Shown: piece by piece, positions 37,365 to 47,230 of the stretch | Layout: every line of letters starts with the position of its first letter | Position numbering within the stretch: position 1 is the first letter of the stretch | NCBI RefSeq assembly: GCF_902506345.1 | Contig: NZ_LR733428.1 | Span: 17,555 to 81,554 of the forward strand | Direction: 5' to 3' | DNA: 64,000 nt | Source of the DNA: Flavobacterium sp. 9R | GTDB taxonomy: Bacteria > Bacteroidota > Bacteroidia > Flavobacteriales > Flavobacteriaceae | The notes under the pieces: generated by a model | What the model was told of the DNA's origin: nothing | Seen by the model: the letters and a program-made list of their open reading frames with translations, nothing else | Database searches by the model: none | Made by a program: the position numbers and the translations under genes

Positions 37365-38153
37365 ATGAAATTAGACTTTTATCAAATCGATGCTTTTACC
37401 GATACCTTATTTGGAGGAAATCCAGCAGTAGTTGTTCCTCTGAAAGAGTGGTTACCCGATGCACTTTTATTAAAAATTACCCAAGAAAATGCTGTTGCTG
37501 AAACCGCTTTTTTTGTAGACAAAGGAGAAAAAATACATCTGCGTTGGTTTACTCCCGAAATCGAAATGGACTTGTGTGGTCATGCTACTTTGGCTACCGT
37601 TCATGCATTAAAAACAATTTTAAATGATCCAAGAACTACCTTTGTGTTTGAAACTTTAAGTGGAGACCTTACGGTTTTAGTACAAGACGATTACTATTTT
37701 TTGAATTTCCCTTCCAGAATGCCAGTCGCATCTCATCTTACAGAAAACTTAAAGCTTTCATTTAACATAAAACCAAAAGAGATTTTAAAATCAAGAGATT
37801 ATGTTTTAATTTACGATAATGAAGAGGATATCAAAAACCTTCAAATTGATCGCAATTTATTTGACCAAATCAATATGGAAACTGGAGGGGTAATTGTAAC
37901 CGCACCAGGAAAAAACAGCGATTTTGTCTCTCGCTTTTTTACACCGCAAGCTTCAATACTCGAAGATCCTGTAACTGGTTCAGCTCATTGCTCTTTGATT
38001 CCGCTTTGGGCAGAAAGACTGGGTAAAAAAGAACTCTTTGCGCTTCAAGTTTCTGAAAGATTGGGGAAACTGAATTGTGAATTACGTGGCGATCGTGTTA
38101 TCATTAGCGGACAAGCCAAAACATATGCAATAGGTTCTTTTTGGACGGAATAA
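37365..38153 (+). CDS. PhzF family isomerase-like protein
   Basis: A 262-residue protein of the PhzF/diaminopimelate-epimerase-like fold. The N-terminal motif FYQIDAFTDTLFGGNPAVVV and the catalytic glutamate in NAVAETAFFV (about residue 47) are intact, and DLCGHATLATVHAL and the C-terminal EDPVTGSAHCSL repeat the fold signature. Members outside phenazine clusters are uncharacterised isomerases. There is no phenazine pathway nearby, so the substrate is unknown. Confidence 0.9.
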   Translation: MKLDFYQIDAFTDTLFGGNPAVVVPLKEWLPDALLLKITQENAVAETAFFVDKGEKIHLRWFTPEIEMDLCGHATLATVHALKTILNDPRTTFVFETLSGDLTVLVQDDYYFLNFPSRMPVASHLTENLKLSFNIKPKEILKSRDYVLIYDNEEDIKNLQIDRNLFDQINMETGGVIVTAPGKNSDFVSRFFTPQASILEDPVTGSAHCSLIPLWAERLGKKELFALQVSERLGKLNCELRGDRVIISGQAKTYAIGSFWTE

Positions 38154-38223
38154 TAACATTATATATGGTTTATAATCAATTAGTTATAATTAATTAACCA
38201 AAGTAAAACTTTACTATAATCAT

Positions 38224-39876
38224 ATGAAAAAAATCAAGGTATTATTTTATAGTTTACTACTAGGTGGTTCGCTTTGGGGACAAAACACTACGACACTTCA
38301 GGCGGATATTGTAGTCTACGGTGGAACATCGGCAGCAGTGGTCGCTGCAGTAAAAGCGGCTCAACTTGGGCAATCAGTACTCGTTATTTCACCCGATCAG
38401 CATTTGGGAGGAATGTCGGCTGCTGGACTTGGCTATACCGATGCAGGAAAAACACAACTCATAGGTGGTTTATCCAAAATGTTTTATAAAAAAGTATATA
38501 ACTACTACCAAGCCGAAAGTGCATGGAAATGGCAAAAAAAATCAAATTTTAATGCCAAAGGTCAAGGCACACCTGCTATAGACGAAAAATCAAAAACCAT
38601 GTGGGTTTTTGAACCGCATGTAGCAGAACATATTTTCGACCAATGGATTGCTGACCACAAGATTAAAGTCTATAAAAACGAATGGCTGGATCGCAACAAA
38701 AAAATAGACAAAAAAGGCACTACAATCGAAGCTTTCTATACCCTAAGCGGAAAGAAAATTGAAGGAAAAGTGTTTATTGATGCCACCTACGAAGGCGATT
38801 TAATGGCGGCAGCTGGTGTTTCTTATCATGTAGGAAGAGAATCTATTGCCGTTTACTTTGAGAAATTTAACGGTGTTCAAAAAAAGTTATACCAACACGA
38901 TCATAATTTCAAAAATTTCAAGATAAGTCCGTATTGGATTCCCGGTGACGCTTCCTCAGGCTTGTTGCCCAAAATTTCACCAGACCCAGTTAGCAAAAAT
39001 GGAACGGGCGATCATAAAATGGAAGCCTACTGTTACCGCTTATGCCTAACCACCGTAAAAGAAAACCAAATTCCGATAGAAAAGCCAGAAGGTTATGACC
39101 CAAAAGACTATGAAATATTAGGAAGATTGTATCAAAAAGGTTGGAAAAAAACGTTCAAAAAATTTGATGCTATTCCCAATTTCAAAACCGATGTGAACAA
39201 TCACGGCCCGTTTAGCCATGACAATATTGGAATGAACCATGACTATCCCGAAGCTTCATACGAACGCCGAAAAGCCATAGCCAAAGAACACGAAAACTAC
39301 CAAAAAGGACTACTCTACTTTACGGCTACAGATGCTAGAGTGCCCAAAAAGATAAGAACAGCCATGCTCAAATGGGGTTATCCAAAAGATGAATTCCTAG
39401 ACAATGGTGGCTTTCCCCATCAATTATACATTAGAGAAGCCAGACGAATGGTTGGTGCATACGTCATGACTGGAAATGTAGTAAGGGGAGAAACAGAACC
39501 CGAAGATCCTATTGGCATGGGATCTTACAACTTAGATTCCCACAATGTACAACGCTATGTCACCAAAGAAGGCTGGATAGAAAACGAAGGCGATGTAGGC
39601 ATCGAACCTCCAAGACCTTATAAAATTGCCATGGGAACCGTTTTACCGAAAGCCAACGAATGCAGCAACTTGGTGGTACCTGTGTGTGTGTCAAGTTCGC
39701 ACATCGCTTATGGAAGCATTCGCATGGAGCCTATTTTTATGATTTTGGCCGAATCAAGTGCACAAATTGCGGCATTGGCCATACAAAACAAAAGTAGCGT
39801 TCAAGAAGTACCTTATGCAAAGCTCCAACAAGCATTGCTTGAAGCTGGACAAGTTATGGAAGAACCTAAAAAATAA
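38224..39876 (+). CDS. Secreted FAD-dependent oxidoreductase (PF12831-type)
   Basis: A 550-residue protein with a signal peptide (MKKIKVLFYSLLLGGSLWGQ) and an FAD-binding Rossmann start ADIVVYGGTSAAVVAAVKAAQLG followed by HLGGMSAAGLGYTD. Related FAD-dependent proteins occur in polysaccharide- or sugar-using gene sets of Bacteroidota and are sometimes labelled xanthan lyase, a label the motifs here do not justify. The central and C-terminal parts contain YIREARRMVGAYVMTG and PVCVSSSHIAYGSIRMEP, both conserved in the group. The substrate is unknown; it is predicted to be periplasmic or exported with its cofactor. Confidence 0.8.
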   Translation: MKKIKVLFYSLLLGGSLWGQNTTTLQADIVVYGGTSAAVVAAVKAAQLGQSVLVISPDQHLGGMSAAGLGYTDAGKTQLIGGLSKMFYKKVYNYYQAESAWKWQKKSNFNAKGQGTPAIDEKSKTMWVFEPHVAEHIFDQWIADHKIKVYKNEWLDRNKKIDKKGTTIEAFYTLSGKKIEGKVFIDATYEGDLMAAAGVSYHVGRESIAVYFEKFNGVQKKLYQHDHNFKNFKISPYWIPGDASSGLLPKISPDPVSKNGTGDHKMEAYCYRLCLTTVKENQIPIEKPEGYDPKDYEILGRLYQKGWKKTFKKFDAIPNFKTDVNNHGPFSHDNIGMNHDYPEASYERRKAIAKEHENYQKGLLYFTATDARVPKKIRTAMLKWGYPKDEFLDNGGFPHQLYIREARRMVGAYVMTGNVVRGETEPEDPIGMGSYNLDSHNVQRYVTKEGWIENEGDVGIEPPRPYKIAMGTVLPKANECSNLVVPVCVSSSHIAYGSIRMEPIFMILAESSAQIAALAIQNKSSVQEVPYAKLQQALLEAGQVMEEPKK

Positions 39877-39914
39877 ATCCTGATTTAGTTCCCTACTCAA
39901 CAAAAAACAAGCTT

Positions 39915-40205
39915 ATGCTAGAACTAAGATCCCACTGCGAAAACTGTGCAAAGCCGCTTCCTCCCACGAGTACAGACGCCATGATTTGTACTTTTGAATG
40001 TACCTTTTGTTCGGATTGTGTTACTACCGTTTTAGAAAATGTTTGTCCCAATTGTGGCGGCGGATTTGAAAAAAGACCCGTTCGTCCTGCACAATTGCTT
40101 TCAAAATATCCTGCACAAAATGAATCGATAATAAAACCAATTGATTGGAGTAGCTTTGAAACACTCCAAAACCACAACAAAGCAATACCACCCGAAAGCA
40201 GATAG
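39915..40205 (+). CDS. DUF1272 zinc-binding small protein
   Basis: A 96-residue protein whose N-terminal 60 residues carry four CxxC-like cysteine pairs: CENC, CTFEC, CSDC and CPNC. It fits the DUF1272 family of small zinc-ribbon proteins (LELRSHCENCAKPLPP is its typical opening). The function is unknown in the family. It precedes mgtE by 47 bases and may share its transcript. Confidence 0.85.
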   Translation: MLELRSHCENCAKPLPPTSTDAMICTFECTFCSDCVTTVLENVCPNCGGGFEKRPVRPAQLLSKYPAQNESIIKPIDWSSFETLQNHNKAIPPESR

Positions 40206-40252
40206 TATTCTGTTTAAAACCAAAAAGTAAATACCTCATTAATTTTATTGCT

Positions 40253-41569
40253 ATGGATCACATTACCTCTAAACATCCAGCGGATATTGCCGACCAATTG
40301 ACACAAAAAAGCAGTAAAGACCGTGTGCTTTCTTTTCTCCTTTTAGCAGGAGAAGCCAAAGCTGAAGTGTTTCCGTATTTTGACAGTGAAATTCAACAAG
40401 AGCTCATTTTGAATTTAGGAAATGAAGCCACAAAGGAACTGTTTAACGAATTAGCTCCCGATGATAGAACGCTTCTTTTGACGGATTTCCCAGATAGCAT
40501 CATCAAGGAAATCATCAATTTGTTGGACCAAAAAGAAAGAGAACAAGCGCTGAATTTACTGGGCTACGAAAGTGATAGTATTGCCCGATTGATGACGCCT
40601 CATTATATTCAGGCGAAAAAAGATTGGACGGTAAAACGAGTACTTGAATCGATTAAGATTTATGGTAAAAAAGCCGAAACACTCAACTTTGTATATGTAG
40701 TGAATGACAAAAACAAGTTGATTGATGATTTACGTATAGGTCAGTTACTAATGGCAGAAGACTCGACTTTGATTGAGGAGTTGATGGATAAAAATTTTAT
40801 TGCCATTCGCACCACCGAAAAAATTGAAGAAAGCTTGGCCATTTTTGACAAATACGACCGTGAAGCTTTGCCTATCGTGACCGAAAAAGGCATTTTGGTG
40901 GGCATAGTGACTTTTGACGATTTATTGGAACAAATCGAACAACGAGATACCGAAGATATGCAGAAATTTGGGGGTATGGAAGAATTGGATGTTTCGTACA
41001 CCAAAACTTCACTCTCCGATTTGGTAAAAAAACGTGCGGGTTGGTTGGTCGTTTTGTTTTTAGGCGAACTACTCACCGCCTCGGCTATGGGACATTATGA
41101 TGACGAAATCGCCAAAGCCGTAGTTTTGGCCTTGTTTGTTCCGTTGATTATTTCTAGTGGAGGAAATTCGGGTTCGCAAGCGGCATCTTTGATTATTCGT
41201 GCTATGGCACTAAAAGAATTGCAATTGCGGGATTGGTGGTATGTGATGAAAAAAGAGTTTGTTTCTGGATTATTATTGGGTGGCATACTAGGACTCCTAG
41301 GCTTTATTCGAATTGTGATTTGGCAAGAAGCAGGAATTTATGATTATGGTCCGTATTGGTTGTGGGTTGCGCTGAGTGTCTCTACTTCGCTCCTATTTAT
41401 CGTTTTATGGGGAACGCTTTCAGGCGCATTGATTCCGTTTTTGCTGCGCAAAATGAAACTCGACCCTGCAGCGGCTTCGGCTCCGTTTGTAGCTACTTTG
41501 GTGGACGTTACGGGATTGATTATTTACTTTTCTGTTTCGGCATTTTTCTTGGCGGGAAAATTACTTTAG
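40253..41569 (+). CDS. mgtE: Magnesium transporter MgtE
   Basis: A 438-residue Mg2+ channel with the standard order: an N-terminal helical superhelix domain (HPADIADQLTQ to LNLLGYES), two CBS domains (~130-250, ending with VGIVTFDDLLEQIEQRDTEDMQKFGG) and five transmembrane helices from ~275. The pore segment ISSGGNSGSQAASLIIRAMALKE near 298 matches the Mg2+ selectivity region. The cytoplasmic domains sense cell Mg2+ and close the channel when it is plentiful. Confidence 0.93.
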   Translation: MDHITSKHPADIADQLTQKSSKDRVLSFLLLAGEAKAEVFPYFDSEIQQELILNLGNEATKELFNELAPDDRTLLLTDFPDSIIKEIINLLDQKEREQALNLLGYESDSIARLMTPHYIQAKKDWTVKRVLESIKIYGKKAETLNFVYVVNDKNKLIDDLRIGQLLMAEDSTLIEELMDKNFIAIRTTEKIEESLAIFDKYDREALPIVTEKGILVGIVTFDDLLEQIEQRDTEDMQKFGGMEELDVSYTKTSLSDLVKKRAGWLVVLFLGELLTASAMGHYDDEIAKAVVLALFVPLIISSGGNSGSQAASLIIRAMALKELQLRDWWYVMKKEFVSGLLLGGILGLLGFIRIVIWQEAGIYDYGPYWLWVALSVSTSLLFIVLWGTLSGALIPFLLRKMKLDPAAASAPFVATLVDVTGLIIYFSVSAFFLAGKLL

Positions 41570-41632
41570 ACATAGCCACAATTAAACATGATTTCATTTA
41601 AAGACACCTAATCCGCTAAAAAACAGCAAACA

Positions 41633-43069
41633 CTATATTTCTTTTAGCAAAGTGTACACTTTTTTAAATCTAATGAAGGCTTCTTTGTATACTTCTGCAT
41701 TTGTCTTATTTGGAAAAAAAGTTTTTCCAATATTTTGCTTCGTATTAACTATTCCGGAAGTGGCCTCCAAACCAATTAAAACAGCACCCCAAGCAGCACC
41801 TTCAATGGTATTAGGTATAGCTACTTTCATTTGAAAAATATCCGCAACTATTTGTAACCAAAATTCGCTTTTACCAAATCCTCCACTAACCATAACCGTA
41901 GTGTTTTTTCTCTTTTCTGCATCAGGAATCAGAATTTCTGTAATTTGAAATAATCCAAATAAAATTCCCTCGAGAGTAGCTCTGACCAAATGCGATTGAG
42001 TATGTGTAATTTGCATTCCTAAAAGAGTCCCTTGTGCTGATGCATCCCAAATTGGCGCTCTCTCTCCAAGTAAATAAGGTACAAAAAGCAATCCTTCAGC
42101 ACCCGCAGGGATTTTTTCAGCTTCAAGAAAAAGAGTTTCATAAGAAGCTGTTGTTTTTAGCATCGTTTCCTTAAGCCATTGCAACACAATTGCTCCATTA
42201 TTTACAGCTCCTAAAGTAAGATATTGATTGTCTTTAAGATGGTAACATTGTGTTCTCATTTGGGAATCAAGTAAGGGCTGATCAATTGGGAGTCGAACCG
42301 CTCCACTGGTACCAATGGTTAAAGCGATACATGCATCATTCATTGCACCAGTTCCTAGATTTGCCAAAGCACCATCTCCTCCTCCAATCACATATAAAAA
42401 ATCATCCGAAATCCCTTTTAAACAATGGGTCACTGCATGAATTGGAGAAAGTTGTGCCTCTTGTATATTTAAAAAAGTAAGAATCTCATCATCCCATTGC
42501 AAAGTATGAATATTCATTAGCCCAGTGCCCGATGCCATTGAAGTATCAATAGCATATTCACCTGTAAGATGATGCCAAACATATTCTTTTATACTTATGA
42601 ATTTGTAGGTTTTGGAAAACGTTTCAGTATCAAACGCTTTGAACCATACTATTTTGGCCAAAGGCGAAAAAGGATGCGTCGGAATGCCTGTTTTCTGATA
42701 CAACCATTGTGATTTATTGGAAACTTTGAGCTCCTCAACTAAAGTTATGGCTCTATTATCTGCCCATAAAATAGCAGGTGACAATGGCTCTCCTGAAGAA
42801 TCAATGGCAATAACACTTTGCATGGCTGCACTAAAACTAATAAATTCTGGTCGAATGTTTTTGGTTATAGTGCTTATACATGTTACAACAGCGTTTAGTA
42901 TTTCTTGTGGATCCTGATCACTCCAATGTGGTTTGGGATGAAACATAGGATACGAAATAGACAACTCATCGACAACATTTCCTTGGATATCAAAACAAAC
43001 TGCTTTTGTAGCTGTAGTGCCAATATCAATGCCAACATAATACATAGGCGCTCTATTTATTTGATCCAT
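41633..43069 (-). CDS. gntK: FGGY-family gluconate kinase-like carbohydrate kinase
   Basis: A 478-residue sugar kinase of the FGGY family. The ATP/sugar-binding opening is YYVGIDIGTTATKAVCFD, the adenosine motif GTSGAVR appears near residue 250, and VMVSGGFGKSEFWLQIVADI near 390 is the second FGGY signature. The neighbouring gluconate symporter and 6-phosphogluconate dehydrogenase strongly suggest gluconate as substrate. Other FGGY substrates (xylulose, glycerol) are less consistent with the context. The start overlaps the transporter stop by 13 bases; an internal ATG at 43045 (MYYVGIDIG) would remove the overlap. Confidence 0.85.
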   Translation of the reverse strand: MDQINRAPMYYVGIDIGTTATKAVCFDIQGNVVDELSISYPMFHPKPHWSDQDPQEILNAVVTCISTITKNIRPEFISFSAAMQSVIAIDSSGEPLSPAILWADNRAITLVEELKVSNKSQWLYQKTGIPTHPFSPLAKIVWFKAFDTETFSKTYKFISIKEYVWHHLTGEYAIDTSMASGTGLMNIHTLQWDDEILTFLNIQEAQLSPIHAVTHCLKGISDDFLYVIGGGDGALANLGTGAMNDACIALTIGTSGAVRLPIDQPLLDSQMRTQCYHLKDNQYLTLGAVNNGAIVLQWLKETMLKTTASYETLFLEAEKIPAGAEGLLFVPYLLGERAPIWDASAQGTLLGMQITHTQSHLVRATLEGILFGLFQITEILIPDAEKRKNTTVMVSGGFGKSEFWLQIVADIFQMKVAIPNTIEGAAWGAVLIGLEATSGIVNTKQNIGKTFFPNKTNAEVYKEAFIRFKKVYTLLKEI

Positions 43070-44376
43070 ACATTTAATAACAATACACCTATTAATCCCA
43101 TAACACCAATAATGGTTTCCATCAATGTCCAGGTTTTAAACGTATCCGAAACACTAATACCAAAATATTCTTTGAACATCCAAAATCCTGTATCATTAAC
43201 GTGAGAGCACATTAAACTACCAGCACCAATAGAAAGTACCATTAATTCTGGACTGACGCCCGATTGAATAACTAAGGGTTGTACAATTCCTGCTGCTGTT
43301 AATCCAGCAACAGTGGCAGAACCTAAAGCTATACGAATAATCGTTGCAATCAGCCAACCTAAAACCAAAGGCGAAAGAGAAGATTCTTTAAAAAAAAGAC
43401 TGACATCTGTTCCTATTCCACTATCTATTAATACTTGTTTAAAGGCTCCACCAGCAGCAATTATTAGTATAATCATTGTAGCAGAACCTAATGCCGCACC
43501 AGAGCTATCCATAATATCCTGCATTTTTCTACCGCGAAAAAGCCCCAAGGCAACTATTGCAAACAAAATTGCGAGTAGTAAAGAAGTGGTGGGATTACCA
43601 ATAAAAATTAAAAAGGCACGCAAACTATTTTCTTCAGTCAAAACCAATTCGCTAAAAGTAGCGGACGCCATTAAAATAACCGGAACTAAGGCGGCAATAA
43701 TACTTATTTGAAAAGAAGGCAGTTCTGATTCTGCGAATGTTTTGCTTTCGAATAGTCCTTTGGGAGGGAACGCTTGAATTTTTTTTATCAATTCAGGAAA
43801 AATAATACCTGCAACAATTAGAGCGGGAATTGCAATCACTAAGCCATAAAGTAAGGTCCTCCCAATATTCGCTTTAAAAATAACGGCGATGGCCGTTGGC
43901 CCCGGATGGGGCGGCAAAAAACCATGGGTAATGGACAGAGCGGAAGCCATAGCAATGCCTAAATAAATAATAGGCTGTTTTGTACTTTTGGCAACTGCAA
44001 AAACCATCGGAATTAATATGATAAAACCAGCATTATAAAACATTGAAATCCCAACAGAAAAGCCTGTAAGCACCATCGCCCATTTGATGTGTTGCACACC
44101 AAAAGTTCGAATCATTACCGAACTAATTCTTTGAGCGGCTCCACTGTCTGAAAGTAAGTTCCCCAAAATCACTCCAAAAGCAATAATGAGAACTAGAGAA
44201 CCCAACGTATTTCCAATACCTAGCTGAATAGATTCAAGTAAAGAAACGAATGGCATCGCTTTCAAAATTCCAACGAAAAAAGCTGTTATTATCAAAGCTA
44301 TGAAAGCATTGAGCTTGACCCCGGAAATCAAAACCAACAACAAAACAATACTTGCGATAAGGATCAGTAAAGACAT
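43057..44376 (-). CDS. gntT: Gluconate:H+ symporter (GntP family)
   Basis: A 439-residue inner-membrane permease with about 12 hydrophobic segments. GntP family motifs are visible: GFLPPHPGPTAIAVI near residue 150, the ALGSATVAGLTAAGI block near 350 and the conserved CSHVNDTGFW near 395. The gene lies between a gnd-type dehydrogenase and an FGGY kinase on the same strand, so it is probably the uptake step of a gluconate pathway. Confidence 0.9.
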   Translation of the reverse strand: MSLLILIASIVLLLVLISGVKLNAFIALIITAFFVGILKAMPFVSLLESIQLGIGNTLGSLVLIIAFGVILGNLLSDSGAAQRISSVMIRTFGVQHIKWAMVLTGFSVGISMFYNAGFIILIPMVFAVAKSTKQPIIYLGIAMASALSITHGFLPPHPGPTAIAVIFKANIGRTLLYGLVIAIPALIVAGIIFPELIKKIQAFPPKGLFESKTFAESELPSFQISIIAALVPVILMASATFSELVLTEENSLRAFLIFIGNPTTSLLLAILFAIVALGLFRGRKMQDIMDSSGAALGSATMIILIIAAGGAFKQVLIDSGIGTDVSLFFKESSLSPLVLGWLIATIIRIALGSATVAGLTAAGIVQPLVIQSGVSPELMVLSIGAGSLMCSHVNDTGFWMFKEYFGISVSDTFKTWTLMETIIGVMGLIGVLLLNVWIK

Positions 44377-44427
44377 GAATTACAATGTTATAAATGTGAA
44401 TAATTAGTTGATTTGCAACAAAAAGTA

Positions 44428-45327
44428 TTACTCATTTTTCTCTACTGCATGCCCTCCAAATTCGTTTCGGAGTGCTGCCACTACTTTGCCCGAAAAAGTA
44501 TCGGACATTTGTGATCGATAGCGCATCATAATAGAAAGCGCAATAACTGGAGTGGGTACACCTAAATCCAAGGCGGTTTCTAATGTCCATTTACCTTCTC
44601 CTGAAGAATGCATAATTCCTTTAATACCGTCTAATTTTGGATCTTTTGCAAAAGCATTTTCGGTTAATTCCATCAACCAACTGCGCACCACAGAACCATG
44701 ATTGAATAATTTAGCGGTTTTTTGAAAATCAATATCAAATTCTGAATGCTCAAAGACTTCAAAACCTTCAGCAATAGATTGCATCATACCATATTCAATG
44801 CCATTATGCACCATTTTGGTAAAATGGCCACTTCCTGCCGCACCGGTGTAGAGAGAACCATTTTCAACAGAAATATCTTTAAATACTTTAGCTACATAAT
44901 CAAACACCTCTGGGTCTCCACCTATCATGGTACAAGCTCCATGCAAGGCCCCGGAAGTTCCGCCTGAAGTTCCGCAATCTAAAAAATCGATGCCAAGTGT
45001 TTTTAATTTTGAATAACGACGCTTAGAATCATTAAAATTAGAATTCCCTCCATCAATAAGTATATCATTTGGAGACAAATAAGGAAGCAAAGCATGAATC
45101 ACCGAATCAACAATTTCTCCTGCAGGAACCATTAGCCAAATTACTTTTCGGCTAGTTAGTTTTTGGCACAATTCTTCTGTAGTATACGCCGTTTCAATTC
45201 CTTCTTTACCAATTTTAGCAACAAAATCAGGATTGACATCTTGTGCTACCACTTGATATTGGTTTCTTTTTAAATTTAGAGCGAGATTAAATCCCATTTT
45301 TCCAAGTCCTATTATTCCTATTTGCAT
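44428..45327 (-). CDS. gnd: Short decarboxylating 6-phosphogluconate dehydrogenase
   Basis: A 299-residue enzyme of the short, usually NAD-dependent 6-phosphogluconate dehydrogenase class, giving ribulose-5-phosphate and CO2. The dinucleotide loop GIIGLGKMGFN is at the N-terminus, the substrate motif LDCGTSGGTSGA near 118, and the catalytic Lys/Asn segment KMVHNGIEYGMMQ near 170. It is the first gene of the minus-strand operon with the transporter and the kinase, so gluconate can be imported, phosphorylated and fed to the pentose phosphate pathway from this locus. Confidence 0.92.
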   Translation of the reverse strand: MQIGIIGLGKMGFNLALNLKRNQYQVVAQDVNPDFVAKIGKEGIETAYTTEELCQKLTSRKVIWLMVPAGEIVDSVIHALLPYLSPNDILIDGGNSNFNDSKRRYSKLKTLGIDFLDCGTSGGTSGALHGACTMIGGDPEVFDYVAKVFKDISVENGSLYTGAAGSGHFTKMVHNGIEYGMMQSIAEGFEVFEHSEFDIDFQKTAKLFNHGSVVRSWLMELTENAFAKDPKLDGIKGIMHSSGEGKWTLETALDLGVPTPVIALSIMMRYRSQMSDTFSGKVVAALRNEFGGHAVEKNE

Positions 45328-45454
45328 TTTGTGAATTTTCTATTTGATTTCTAAAAATATACTTTATACTAAAACTTTGGATTAATTACCAAAAATAAAT
45401 GGCAATCAACAATATACAATTAATAACTCCCAAAAAGAACAAATATTCCCTTAT

Positions 45455-45523
45455 AGCCCCGGCAGGAATGGCATCCTTTGCCTTTTTCCTTTAAAAAGGC
45501 AAAGATATAATGGATGACGGGAC
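45455..45523 (+). repeat. Dispersed flavobacterial hairpin repeat, copy B
   Basis: AGCCCCGGCAG, GGCATCCTTTGCC, then a hairpin of GCCTTTTT against AAAAAGGC, CAAAGATATAATGGATGACGGGAC at the end. Same architecture as copies A and C. It lies between gnd and the L,D-transpeptidase gene, on the strand opposite to both. Confidence 0.7.
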
Positions 45524-45562
45524 GATGTTGCCAAAAAAGCCCCATTGCTCCCGCTCCAAATG

Positions 45563-47155
45563 CTACTCTTCTTTGAATAGTAAATTAGCCAATCGCTGGT
45601 CTCTTTCGTAGACGTCTTTGTAGAAGTAGATTTGACCATCGTCTTTGACTACAGCGGTGAAATAGCCAATGTAAACGGGGATTTTGTTCTTTAAAACATA
45701 GCTATTTTCTTTGCCTTTGTGCATAGCGGCATCGATTTTTTCGGGTGTCCACGCTTTGTCGTTTTCTAGAATTTTTATGGCCAATTCACGAGGTTTTCCT
45801 ACGCGAATGCAACCGTGACTGTAAGCGCGCTCTTCGTTGGCAAACAAGCCTTTGGATGGGGTATCGTGCAAATAAATATTGTTGGAATTGGGAAAAATAA
45901 ACTTAACCAATCCCAAAGAATTACTGTTCCCGGGTTTTTGACGCACGCGACCACCATTCCATTCCATATTGTGGCTTGCTAAATAATTGGGATTTTTGGC
46001 CATTCCGGGTTTTACCTCTTTGTTAATGATGCTGGTAGGGACATTCCAATAGGGACTGAAGACGATATAACTCATTTTGCCGCTAAAAATCACGGTTTTA
46101 TTCATTGCTTTTCCGACTACAACTGGCGAATCGAAGATTTTCTTGCCTCCGCGACTCAGGTACATATAGTACGACGGAATATTGACTACGATGAATTCGT
46201 TGGCCTTTTCTAAGTCGGGCGAAATCCAGCGACAACGCTCCATATTGACCATAATTTGCTCAATGCGTTCTTCAATGGGTACATTCATCGCTTGGATGTG
46301 TTTAGGTAACAAAACCACATCTTCTTTGAATCCGTTTCTGACCAAATAATTGGCCACGCCTTTTTGAAGTTCTTCGTCGTAAATCGCACTTTTAGAATTG
46401 GAAGCAAGGTCTTGCGAAAGGAACAAATGGCTGCGAATTTGCTGAATGGCTTGTGCGCTATCGCCTGGCTTGAACGACTTGAAATCGGGGGCAACGGTAA
46501 TCGTACCCCAGCCGCCTTTTTTCTCTATGTCACGGTATTTTTGCAAAAAATTACGCAGTTTACCGTATTGACTGAACAAAAGCTTTTCTTCTTTTAAAGC
46601 TTTCTTGGGATGCAACAAAATCGAATCAAGCAATTGAGCATATCCGATTTCTTTTCGTGGCAAAAGCCAACCCATTTTTTCAGTTACTTTTTGGTCTACG
46701 CCATTATAGACTTTATCGGCATAAAACAAATACAAATTACTTAACAACAAATCGTTAGTTTCATTAGACAAATTGGTTTCGGAATGACCATCAAAAATGG
46801 TATTCAATTCGTTTTCGTAAGGGAATTTGGCTTTTACTCCTTCTAGTTCTCTATTTCCATATTTAGAATACAAGGTATTTCCAAACTCGACTATGCCTTT
46901 TTTCTCATACCAAATCGAAGTAAATTGTTGGTTAGCATACAATTCCATTACTTGTTTTTGATAGCCTTTTAGCTTGGGATATTTTTCATAAAAAGCGTCG
47001 ATAGCTATAGAATCTACAGGCAGTGCAGTATACAATAAGGTTCCAGTTGCGCTTTTAGGTGCAGCAAATTCAGCTTCTTTCTTAGAATTGCAAGCAACGA
47101 AAGTAAACCAAATGCTAAAAGCAAAAAACACGAGGATAAGGAGCTGTTTTTTCAT
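45563..47155 (-). CDS. L,D-transpeptidase lipoprotein (YcbB/LdtD-like)
   Basis: A 530-residue lipoprotein (lipobox FVAC, C22) that forms 3-3 peptidoglycan cross-links or attaches proteins. The YkuD catalytic motif SHGCIRVG is present with the nucleophile C449, preceded by the LHDTPSKGLF histidine segment and VVVGKAMNKT. The peptidoglycan-binding-type segment around residues 225-300 precedes it, as in the large YcbB class. The ATG at 47155 gives the lipoprotein signal; an in-frame upstream ATG at 47188 would spoil it. Carbapenem-type antibiotics act on this enzyme class. Confidence 0.88.
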   Translation of the reverse strand: MKKQLLILVFFAFSIWFTFVACNSKKEAEFAAPKSATGTLLYTALPVDSIAIDAFYEKYPKLKGYQKQVMELYANQQFTSIWYEKKGIVEFGNTLYSKYGNRELEGVKAKFPYENELNTIFDGHSETNLSNETNDLLLSNLYLFYADKVYNGVDQKVTEKMGWLLPRKEIGYAQLLDSILLHPKKALKEEKLLFSQYGKLRNFLQKYRDIEKKGGWGTITVAPDFKSFKPGDSAQAIQQIRSHLFLSQDLASNSKSAIYDEELQKGVANYLVRNGFKEDVVLLPKHIQAMNVPIEERIEQIMVNMERCRWISPDLEKANEFIVVNIPSYYMYLSRGGKKIFDSPVVVGKAMNKTVIFSGKMSYIVFSPYWNVPTSIINKEVKPGMAKNPNYLASHNMEWNGGRVRQKPGNSNSLGLVKFIFPNSNNIYLHDTPSKGLFANEERAYSHGCIRVGKPRELAIKILENDKAWTPEKIDAAMHKGKENSYVLKNKIPVYIGYFTAVVKDDGQIYFYKDVYERDQRLANLLFKEE

Positions 47156-47230
47156 AGGAGCTTTTTTTGTTAAATATATAGAAATCAAGGCAATTAGAAA
47201 ACAGTTCGAATAAGAAAGACTAAAAAAATG

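Noticed and set aside
38224-39876. Calling the FAD protein a xanthan lyase
   Set aside because: The sequence shows only an FAD-dependent oxidoreductase Rossmann core and conserved helices; no lyase feature is visible.
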